A stretch of 9,353 nucleotides of DNA from the NCBI GenBank assembly GCA_019244945.1, contig JAFASD010000089.1:1-9353 (forward strand), given 5' to 3'. The notes beneath the pieces are model-generated. The model had not been told where the DNA came from. It ran no database searches and saw only the letters and a list, made by a program, of their open reading frames with translations. A program made the position numbers and the translations under genes. Origin of the DNA: Acidobacteriaceae bacterium (GTDB lineage Bacteria; Acidobacteriota; Terriglobia; Bryobacterales; Bryobacteraceae). Positions 1-5,959 of the stretch are shown here, one piece after another; within the stretch, counting starts at the first letter, position 1, and each line of letters starts with the position of its first letter.

Positions 1-2
1 CC

Positions 3-587
3 TTCACGCATATACCGGGGCTGCGCGTGGTCTTTCCTTCGAACGCTCTCGACGCGTGTGGCCTTTTGCGCACGGCCATTCGCTCCGATGATCCGGTTTT
101 GTTCTTGGAGCACAAAAAGCTATACCGGGAACCGTATAATCGCGCGCCACATCCAGGCCCTGATTTCACAATTCCGTTTGGCAAAGCCAAGACGGTGAAA
201 CTCGGACAGAATCTCACCATCATTACCTACGGCGCTTTGGTGCAGAAGTCTTTGCAAGCAGCTTTGCAAATCGAGCAGCGCCGGCGCGACGCGTCAGTCG
301 AAGTGATCGATCTCAGAACGCTCAATCCGTATGACTGGGATGCGATTCGCGAATCGGTCAAGAAAACCAGCCGCGTGATCATCGCCCATGAAGATACTTT
401 GTCCTGGGGCTATGGCGCGGAAATCGCAGCGCGCATCGCGAATGAGCTTTTCACTGACTTAGACGCGCCAGTTGGGCGGGTGGCTGCGCTCGACACCTGG
501 GTCGCCTACAACCCCCAAATGGAAGAGGAGATTCTTCCGCAAGTAGACGACATCGTTCGCGAAGGCGAGCGAGTGCTGGCGTTCTAA
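3..587 (+). CDS. 2-oxoacid dehydrogenase E1, beta subunit or beta half (5'-partial)
   Basis: This is the C-terminal 194 residues of a thiamin-diphosphate enzyme that decarboxylates a 2-oxoacid and passes the acyl group to an E2 lipoyl protein (pyruvate, branched-chain or acetoin dehydrogenase class). The open frame enters from the window edge; the GTG at 27 is internal because the conserved stretch [11 protein letters not shown] spans it. Visible parts are the end of the pyrimidine-binding domain (through [14 protein letters not shown]) and the transketolase C-terminal domain from about visible residue 62 ([20 protein letters not shown]) to the end. The stretch [16 protein letters not shown] resembles E1 proteins in which alpha and beta are fused in one chain of about 650-700 residues, so the full gene may be a fusion; this is from memory of the family. 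Alpha, E2 and E3 partners are not visible. The gene ends 3 nt before the next start, indicating an operon. The exact 2-oxoacid is unknown. Confidence 0.88.
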   Translation, partial: FTHIPGLRVVFPSNALDACGLLRTAIRSDDPVLFLEHKKLYREPYNRAPHPGPDFTIPFGKAKTVKLGQNLTIITYGALVQKSLQAALQIEQRRRDASVEVIDLRTLNPYDWDAIRESVKKTSRVIIAHEDTLSWGYGAEIAARIANELFTDLDAPVGRVAALDTWVAYNPQMEEEILPQVDDIVREGERVLAF

Positions 588-590
588 GGC

Positions 591-1667
591 TTGCCTGAAT
601 CCTTAAGAGTTGCGGTTGCCGGGCTCGGCCGTATGGGAGCTGTTCATGCGCTGCACGTGCATGAGCTCGCTCGCGAAACCGGCCAGTGCGAACTCGTTGC
701 GCTGGCAGATTTGGATCGGGATCGCGCCAGTCGCCTCGCAACTGAAATCGGGCGCGACATTCCTGTTTTCGCGTCCATCGAGGAACTGGCCCAAGCTCGC
801 GTGTCAGATGCGACGGTGATCGTTACCCCAACGGAGAATCATCGCGAACATGCGGCTCTGATGATCCAAGCCGGGCAGCGAGTTTTGCTCGAAAAACCGC
901 TGACCGGGACACTCGAAGAAGATCGATCCTTTGCGGCCGAGCTGGATCGAGATCATCCCAACGCTCTGATGCTGGCCTTCCAGCGGCGATTTGATGAGCC
1001 GCTTCAATATGCGAAACAGTTGATGGATAGTGGCGCGATCGGACGCGTGTTCAAGATCTATTCTGCGTTAGAAGATTCGAACCCTGCTCCGAACGGATAC
1101 AAGAGCGGTGGAATTCTTCCCGACATGTCGGTTCACAATGTAGACGAGATTTTGTGGCTGACCGGCCGCACTCCGCATTCCGCGCTGGTCGTCGGCTCTC
1201 GCATTTACAGTCATCGGCTCACCACTTGCGCCGAAGATTTCGATGACGCCTTGCTCTATCTTTGGTTCGATCGCGAGATGGTTGCGCAAATTCAGGTGAG
1301 CCGGAATCACGTTTCCGGCTATCGGGTGGAGACCCTAATTTTCGGCGAGGAAGGCCAGATCCACGTCGGACACTTCGATCAAAAGCTTCTCGAAATCACG
1401 GTGGAAGCTTATGGCCGGCGCGGCCGAAGTGAACCGCTTGCGCATCGCACCTTTCCGATGCGGAATTACAGGCGTCCGCTTCCCGAATTTGTCGATCGTT
1501 TCGGAGCGGCGTATAAGGCAGAGCTTGCCGCCTTTGTGGAATGCTGCCGTAAGAATACACCGTTTCCCGTCACTCATCGCGATGGCCTGCGAGCGCAGGA
1601 GGTGATCTCGGCAGGAATGCAGGCCGTCATCCCACTGGATCAGGCAGCGCGCGTGGAGCGCGAGTGA
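591..1667 (+). CDS. Gfo/Idh/MocA family NAD(P)-dependent oxidoreductase
   Basis: This is a 358-residue cytoplasmic dehydrogenase of the glucose-fructose oxidoreductase / inositol 2-dehydrogenase superfamily, which oxidises or reduces a hydroxyl of a sugar, cyclitol or derivative. The N-terminal Rossmann fold has the nucleotide loop GLGRMG (residues 11-16) and an acidic residue after strand two (ALADLD, 37-42). The family EKP motif with the catalytic-type Lys is at 101-103. The substrate-domain motif GGILPDMSVHNVDE (173-186) supplies the conserved Asp178, His182 and Asp185. Length is normal. The TTG start at 591 is forced because the next in-frame ATG (633) would cut the dinucleotide loop; no good Shine-Dalgarno is present, only AAGG right against the start. 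It follows the E1 gene by 3 nt and overlaps the binding-protein gene by 4 nt, implying co-translation. An iolG-like role is possible but cannot be separated from other family members. Confidence 0.92.
   Translation: MPESLRVAVAGLGRMGAVHALHVHELARETGQCELVALADLDRDRASRLATEIGRDIPVFASIEELAQARVSDATVIVTPTENHREHAALMIQAGQRVLLEKPLTGTLEEDRSFAAELDRDHPNALMLAFQRRFDEPLQYAKQLMDSGAIGRVFKIYSALEDSNPAPNGYKSGGILPDMSVHNVDEILWLTGRTPHSALVVGSRIYSHRLTTCAEDFDDALLYLWFDREMVAQIQVSRNHVSGYRVETLIFGEEGQIHVGHFDQKLLEITVEAYGRRGRSEPLAHRTFPMRNYRRPLPEFVDRFGAAYKAELAAFVECCRKNTPFPVTHRDGLRAQEVISAGMQAVIPLDQAARVERE
1655..1658 (+). promoter_or_regulatory. Shine-Dalgarno GGAG for the binding-protein gene
   Basis: GGAG lies 5 nt upstream of the GTG at 1664, inside the end of the oxidoreductase gene. 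It supports the GTG start and the overlapping GTGA start/stop (1664-1667), a usual sign of translational coupling. Confidence 0.5.
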
Positions 1668-2621
1668 CGATCACGCGGCGCGGGCTGCTGGCCGCGAGCG
1701 GAGCTGCACTCCTCGCATCCTGTGGGCGCTCCGGGCAGAAGATCATCGGCGTGGTGCCTAAAGCGACATCGCATCTCTTTTTCTTATCCGTACACGCGGG
1801 AGTCGAGCAGGCCGCGCGAATTTCACTTGGAGGCGCTTTGGAACGGGCCTCAAAACGAAACCGATTACGCGCGACAGATCGAGATCGTGGATGCGATGAT
1901 CACACGCCAAGTCGCCGGACTTGCCATCTCCGCAACGGACGAGGACGCGCTAGTCGCGCCGCTCGAGCGCGCGATTCGCGCGGGAATACCCGTGACTGTA
2001 TTCGACTCAGCGGTGAACATCAAGGATTACGTCAGCTTCATCGCTACTGATAACTACGCAGCCGGTTGCACCGCGGCAAGAACACTTGCCGGTCTGATCG
2101 GGGCTCAAGGGAAAGTCGGAATGGTGATGCAGAAGCCGGGCGGCACATCCACGGTATTGCGCGAGCGCGGCTTTGATGACACGGTCGGGAAAGAATTCCA
2201 CAATGTGCAGATCGTGGCGCGTCAGTACGGCATGGCTGATGCCGCACGGTCCCGCGCCGCGGCCGAAGATATTCTCACCGCGCACCCGGATCTCGCTGGG
2301 ATTTTCGCTTCGAGCGAAGCGGCGTCTATCGGCAGCATTCAGGCGATTCGAAATCGCAACTTATCCGGCAGAGTAAAGCTAGTCACCTTCGATTTCAGCA
2401 AGCTGCATGTGGAAGCGCTACAAGACGGCACGACGAATGCCATGCTTGTTCAGAATCCGTTTCGCATCGGCTATGAGGCAGTAAAATCGCTGGCCGAGAA
2501 ACTCAGCGGTAAAACACCCACCAGACGTTTGGAAATTCCTGCCCGCGTCATTGTCGAATCGGACCTCAACAATCCGGACGTGCGCGCGTTGTTGTTTCCG
2601 GAATGGTTAAAAGAGAAGTGA
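1664..2621 (+). pseudogene. Sugar ABC transporter substrate-binding lipoprotein (ribose-binding type), frameshifted
   Basis: Two overlapping frames encode one type-1 periplasmic binding protein (Peripla_BP_4-like, sugar-binding). The first frame, from GTG 1664, gives a Tat-like signal (TRRGLL, residues 4-9), a lipobox LASC with Cys20, then strand one (IIGVVPKATSHLFFLSVHAGVEQAAR). After position 1819 this frame turns to nonsense and stops at 2050. The correct sequence continues in another frame from GAA at 1818: EFHLEALWNGP, then IVDAMITRQVAGLAISATDEDAL, a hinge and second lobe (DLAGIFASSEAASIGSIQAI, then VKLVTFDFSK) and the normal C-terminus to TGA 2619-2621. Rejoined, it would be about 319 residues, normal length. 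The family pattern (AA-K/R-E-L-x-V-E-x-x-W) fits best if two bases were lost. No ATPase or permease gene is nearby. It could be a decayed gene or a sequencing/assembly error; the intact reading of the remaining 267 codons favours a recent event or an error. Confidence 0.82.
1811..1821 (+). other. Frameshift site in alternating CG tract
   Basis: The bases GCCGCGCGAAT contain a short CG run. Reading GCC GCG CGA ATT loses homology, whereas GCC GCG CGC GAA would keep it (A-A-R-E). One missing CG dinucleotide therefore restores the frame with the expected family length; a +1 insertion would also restore it but would drop the Arg. Confidence 0.7.
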
Positions 2622-3824
2622 TCAGACGGGCCGCTTTTCGCGCACACCCGTGAGGACCAGCGCTCCGAGAATAGCGGGGATGGTTACGATCCACACCACT
2701 TCGGTATAGAGCTGATGATCGGACAAAAAGCCTATAACCGGCGAGATCACCGTTTGCAGTATTCCGAACGCGCAGGTCAAGGCCGAAATAGCAAGCGCCG
2801 AGCGCGCCGCTCCAAAGATATCGATCGGTAACGCGTAGATATTCACGCTGCCCGCGAGAGCGAAGAAGAAACTGAGCGAGATGATTGCGGTCGCCGAAGC
2901 CGCGCTCGAAGCAAGTGGAAGAGCTAACGTAATCAAGAATCCTCCGGCGCTTACCCACACCGCTTTACGGCGCGCGGTCACTGGATCCATCGCATTTCTG
3001 ATCCAGCGAAGAGACATCCAGCCCCCAAAGAATCCGCCGAGATTTGAGATGAGCGGCGGAATCCAGACATAACGCGCAGATTGCTGCAAGGTCAAATGAT
3101 GAACCCGCGTCAGGTAAAGAGTGGTCCAGTTCGACCACAACGAATAACCGCCCATCCACAACACATTCGCGATGACCAGCAGGATCAGGGAGCGGTCGCG
3201 CAAAATGGAAAATTCTGTTTCATGTTTGGCGTTAGGCGCAAGCTCTTCGGCGGCGAGGGGCGGGGGAATGGCGCGGTTCACCACTAGCCAAACAGGAATC
3301 CAAAGCAATCCACACAGGCCTGTAATGACGAACGGCATCCGCCAGCCATGCGAAACAGCCATACCGACAAAGAGAGCAGCGATGGGAGCTCCCAGACTGA
3401 GTCCAATCTGATTGACCGCGGCGCCGAGGGCGCGTTCTTCGGGTTTAAGATAAATCGCGTTGAGCTTTCCAACGGCAGGCACTCCGGCCGATTCACCGAT
3501 GCCCAGCGCGGTCCTGCAGAAAATCAGTCCTCCGAAACCTCGCACGAAACCGGTAGCGATACCAACCGCAGACCACCAGCTCACGGCAACCGAAATTCCC
3601 CGGTTCACGCCGACACGATCGAGAAACCAGCCTGCAATCAGCGAAGTAGCGGCATAGACGATGGAGAACGCGGAGATGAGGACGCCAAAATCGGATTGAT
3701 TGAAATGCAGTTGCAACATGATCAATGGCGCGAGCGTATTCAGCAGAAGCCGATCCAGATAATTCAGCGTCGAGGAGATTACGAAAACGCCGAACGCAAT
3801 CCAGCGCAGGAGATGAAAGCGCAT
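2622..3824 (-). CDS. MFS transporter, anion:cation symporter (sugar-acid/hexuronate) type
   Basis: This is an inner-membrane secondary transporter of about 400 residues with the 12 hydrophobic segments expected for the major facilitator superfamily. Counting from the alternative TTG at 3836, segment one ends in NYLDR (25-29), a hallmark of the ACS family that imports hexuronates, glucarate, galactonate and other organic anions with protons. The cytoplasmic loop after segment two has motif A-like GWFLDRVGVNRG (69-80), and CRTALGIGESAGVP (107-120) matches the ACS segment-four signature. A hydrophilic central loop (about 190-213) divides the two six-helix halves. I chose the ATG at 3824 because the protein then starts MRFHLLRW, as usual in the family; the TTG at 3836 adds four residues, and neither has a Shine-Dalgarno. 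The stop abuts the stop of the binding-protein gene with no gap. It diverges from the peptidase gene. The substrate is inferred only at family level. Confidence 0.9.
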   Translation of the reverse strand: MRFHLLRWIAFGVFVISSTLNYLDRLLLNTLAPLIMLQLHFNQSDFGVLISAFSIVYAATSLIAGWFLDRVGVNRGISVAVSWWSAVGIATGFVRGFGGLIFCRTALGIGESAGVPAVGKLNAIYLKPEERALGAAVNQIGLSLGAPIAALFVGMAVSHGWRMPFVITGLCGLLWIPVWLVVNRAIPPPLAAEELAPNAKHETEFSILRDRSLILLVIANVLWMGGYSLWSNWTTLYLTRVHHLTLQQSARYVWIPPLISNLGGFFGGWMSLRWIRNAMDPVTARRKAVWVSAGGFLITLALPLASSAASATAIISLSFFFALAGSVNIYALPIDIFGAARSALAISALTCAFGILQTVISPVIGFLSDHQLYTEVVWIVTIPAILGALVLTGVREKRPV

Positions 3825-3840
3825 ACGAGACGTCAAGGTC

Positions 3841-3846
3841 TATGAT
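3841..3846 (+). promoter_or_regulatory. Candidate -10 box (TATGAT) for the peptidase-VWA unit
   Basis: TATGAT differs from the sigma-70 -10 consensus at one base and would start transcription near 3853, about 33 nt before the ATG at 3886 and upstream of its Shine-Dalgarno. No convincing -35 is seen at 16-18 nt, so this is a weak call. Confidence 0.3.
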
Positions 3847-3870
3847 CGGTTACGGGATATGCGCGATTCG

Positions 3871-3876
3871 AAGGAG
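3871..3876 (+). promoter_or_regulatory. Shine-Dalgarno AAGGAG deciding the peptidase start
   Basis: AAGGAG ends 9 nt before the ATG at 3886; a second GGAG (3880-3883) is only 2 nt away. This is the best ribosome binding site in the window and favours 3886 over the upstream in-frame ATG at 3859. Confidence 0.65.
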
Positions 3877-3885
3877 AACGGAGAA

Positions 3886-4941
3886 ATGGGAAGACGTGGC
3901 TTTCTACGGGCTGCGTCCTTGGCCGGAATGGCGGCATCGCAGGTCCGTGGCTCGAGTGCGGAATTGGGAAATCACGGCTGCATCACAGATGTGGGGGGTA
4001 TTCGCGTCGGCCATTTCACCGACTCGCGCCGGCCCACTGGATGCACGGTTGTGATCTTCGACAAACCTGCAGTGGCCGGTGTTGATGTTCGCGGCTCGGC
4101 GCCAGGCACGCGTGAAACCGATCTTCTGAGGCCGGTCAATACCGTGCAGCAGGTGAACGCGATCCTTCTCACGGGTGGAAGCGCTTTTGGCCTCGATGCG
4201 GCGACCGGCGTGATGCGCTACCTGGAGGAGCACGGAATGGGTTTTCCAGTGGGAGTTGGTGTTGTTCCTATCGTTCCGGCCGCAGTGTTATTTGATCTGA
4301 GCATTGGCGATCCGAAGATCCGGCCGGATGCGCGATCCGGTTACGCCGCGTGTGAAGCGGCTTCGAGCTCGAACGTGAGGGAAGGAAGTTTCGGCGCCGG
4401 CGCCGGCGCGACCGTCGGAAAACTATTCGGCATGACTCATGCCATGAAAGGCGGAATCGGAACTGCAAGCATCAAGATCGGTGACTCGGGCCTCATGGTA
4501 GGAGCAATTGTTGCGGTGAATGCCATGGGAGATATTATTGACCGCATAGCCGGCACGATTCTCGCCGGCGCGCGCAGTCCCGATGGCCAAGGCTTTGTGA
4601 ATAGCATGAATCAAATCATGCAGGGCAATCTCGGCGTCTCACCGATTGGCGAGAACTCGACCATCGGTCTGGTTGCGACGAACGCGTCCCTCAATAAAAC
4701 CGAGATGACGAAGGTGGCGCAGATGGCGCACGACGGCTTAGCTCGGGCCATTAATCCTGTGCACACTGCGTTTGACGGCGATACGATTTTCGCCGCGGCC
4801 ACCGGGGCGTCCTCACGAAAAGCTGACCACACTATGATCGGCGCAATCGCGGCCGAAGTAATGGCGCGGGCCGTGAACCGGGCAGTGATAACGACTGTTG
4901 GACTGCCGGGCTATCCCGCTTACCAGGATTTCGCGCACTAG
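3886..4941 (+). CDS. P1 family peptidase (DmpA/NylC-like Ntn hydrolase), Tat-exported
   Basis: This is a 351-residue self-processing hydrolase of peptidase family S58/P1, whose known members are L-aminopeptidase/D-Ala-esterase (DmpA), beta-peptidyl aminopeptidases and the 6-aminohexanoate-oligomer hydrolase NylC. The start at 3886 gives a classic twin-arginine signal (GRRGFLRAASLAGMAAS, residues 2-18), so the product should be exported folded. The mature protein opens with CITDVGGIRVGHFTD (32-46), the usual family beginning, followed by LLTGGSAFGLDAA (94-106) and the Gly/Ala-rich GAGAGATVGK (170-179). The expected self-cleavage point is Asn257-Ser258 in GENSTIGLVATNA; Ser258 would become the N-terminal nucleophile of the small subunit. 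The tail HDGLARAINPVHTAFDGDT (282-300) is strongly family-like. Length is normal and no key segment is missing. It is followed after 37 nt by the VWA gene. The natural substrate, a peptide, beta-peptide or amide, cannot be told from sequence. Confidence 0.93.
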   Translation: MGRRGFLRAASLAGMAASQVRGSSAELGNHGCITDVGGIRVGHFTDSRRPTGCTVVIFDKPAVAGVDVRGSAPGTRETDLLRPVNTVQQVNAILLTGGSAFGLDAATGVMRYLEEHGMGFPVGVGVVPIVPAAVLFDLSIGDPKIRPDARSGYAACEAASSSNVREGSFGAGAGATVGKLFGMTHAMKGGIGTASIKIGDSGLMVGAIVAVNAMGDIIDRIAGTILAGARSPDGQGFVNSMNQIMQGNLGVSPIGENSTIGLVATNASLNKTEMTKVAQMAHDGLARAINPVHTAFDGDTIFAAATGASSRKADHTMIGAIAAEVMARAVNRAVITTVGLPGYPAYQDFAH

Positions 4942-4978
4942 CGGAAACCCTGATCGAGATCCGCACATCCTTTACTGT

Positions 4979-5959
4979 ATGAACGCGCGCTTGTTCGCGT
5001 CGCTTGCGCTTGCCGCGATACCTGTGCTGGCGCAACAAACCAGTATCCGAACAACTGTGCCCCTGGTTGTCATTCCTGCGAGCGTGACAGATCAGAATGG
5101 ACATCCGATTGATGGCCTGAGCGCGTCAGACTTTCTTGTGCTCGATGACGGCCAGCCGCGTGCCGTTCATGTTAATACCACCGAAGAAGCGCTTGCGCCT
5201 GTTTCATTAGTCGTGGCAATCCAATCGAGCGACATCTCTTCCGCAGCGCTGTCGAAAATTCGAAAAGTTGGCGCGGTGATCTCGCAAGCGGTTGCCGGAG
5301 AGAACGGCGAAGCTGCTGTGATCACCTTTGACAATCATGTGAACATAGTCCGAGATTTCACGAAGGATCCAGACGCGATTTCAGATGCCTTTCGCGATTT
5401 CAAACCTGCGGATAACAGCGGCGGGCGAATGCTCGATGCGGTCGAAAAAGCGCTCGAAATGCTGAGGAATCGCCCCGAATCTCGACGTGAGAACATTCTG
5501 ATCATCGGCGAAATGAGAGATCGAAGCAGTGAGAGCAAACTCAGCGATGCCCTAATCGACACTCAGCGCGCCGGCGTGACGATTTACGGCCTCAGTTATT
5601 CCGCGTATTTGACGCCCTTTACAGCCAAGCCCGGAGACTATACGCCGCCGAACGAAGGAGATATGAATCTGTTGGCGATTTTCACGGAATCTGCCCGGCT
5701 GGCGAAAAAGAATACGCTCCAAGCCCTGACCACCGCGACGGGTGGCAGGCGCTTGGGATTTGAAACTCAAGGGAAGCTCGAAAACGATCTCATTGCGCTC
5801 GGTAACGAGATTCATAACCGTTACATTCTCACGTTTTCGCCGGATGAGGAACAGCGGCCGGCTTTTCGGAAGTTACAGGTGAAGATCAAGGATCGGCCTG
5901 ACGTCATTGTGCGCGCGAGACCCGGTTACTGGGCCGGCGTTCCGGAGTCGCAGCGATAG
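4979..5959 (+). CDS. Secreted VWFA-related Acidobacterial domain protein
   Basis: This is a 326-residue exported protein of the von Willebrand A family typical of Acidobacteriota (TIGR03436-like). I chose the ATG at 4979 because it begins a clean Sec signal peptide (MNARLFASLALAAIPVLA, likely cut before Gln19); an in-frame start at 4898 would lie inside the peptidase gene and bury the signal. Next comes the family N-terminal beta segment (VTDQNGHPIDGLSASDF, 36-52, then DDGQPRAV), the VWA fold (about 75-285) and the closing strands RYILTFSP (281-288) and KLQVKIKDRP to RARPGYWA (298-319). The three MIDAS loops are altered: DxSxS is QSSDI (82-86), the Thr loop is GGRMLD (148-153) and the third loop is GEMRD (177-181). 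Metal binding is thus unlikely. It follows the peptidase gene by 37 nt, with no clear Shine-Dalgarno, and meets the kinase gene end to end. Role unknown; probably a protein-binding envelope protein. Confidence 0.88.
   Translation: MNARLFASLALAAIPVLAQQTSIRTTVPLVVIPASVTDQNGHPIDGLSASDFLVLDDGQPRAVHVNTTEEALAPVSLVVAIQSSDISSAALSKIRKVGAVISQAVAGENGEAAVITFDNHVNIVRDFTKDPDAISDAFRDFKPADNSGGRMLDAVEKALEMLRNRPESRRENILIIGEMRDRSSESKLSDALIDTQRAGVTIYGLSYSAYLTPFTAKPGDYTPPNEGDMNLLAIFTESARLAKKNTLQALTTATGGRRLGFETQGKLENDLIALGNEIHNRYILTFSPDEEQRPAFRKLQVKIKDRPDVIVRARPGYWAGVPESQR

Noticed and set aside
451..741. 96-codon minus-strand open frame across the E1/oxidoreductase junction
   Set aside because: It spans two well-supported genes on the other strand and has an Arg/Ala/Leu-rich shadow composition.
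1805..1830. Programmed ribosomal frameshift in the binding-protein gene
   Set aside because: There is no slippery heptamer or clear downstream stimulator, and this family is not known to use recoding.
3831..3836. TTGACG on the minus strand as a -35 box
   Set aside because: No -10-like hexamer lies 16-18 nt downstream; the TTG is more simply an optional start codon of the MFS gene.
3348..3845. 165-codon hydrophilic open frame on the plus strand across the MFS gene
   Set aside because: It is the antisense shadow of a convincing membrane protein; the composition (rich in Arg, Ser, Gln, Asn) is typical of such shadows.
3859..3885. Earlier ATG for the P1 peptidase
   Set aside because: The ATG at 3886 has AAGGAG at proper spacing and puts the Tat signal at the N-terminus; the extra nine residues are polar.
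4392..4410. GGCGCC-type tandem repeat
   Set aside because: It encodes the conserved Gly-Ala run (GAGAGA) of P1 peptidases, so protein constraint explains it.
4941..4964. Inverted repeat GCGGA/TCCGC after the peptidase gene, considered as a terminator
   Set aside because: The stem is only 5 bp with a 14-nt loop and has no following T-run; a chance match is likely.
4898..4978. N-terminal extension of the VWA protein
   Set aside because: It would overlap the peptidase gene and place 27 residues before a clean signal peptide, so the ATG at 4979 is preferred.
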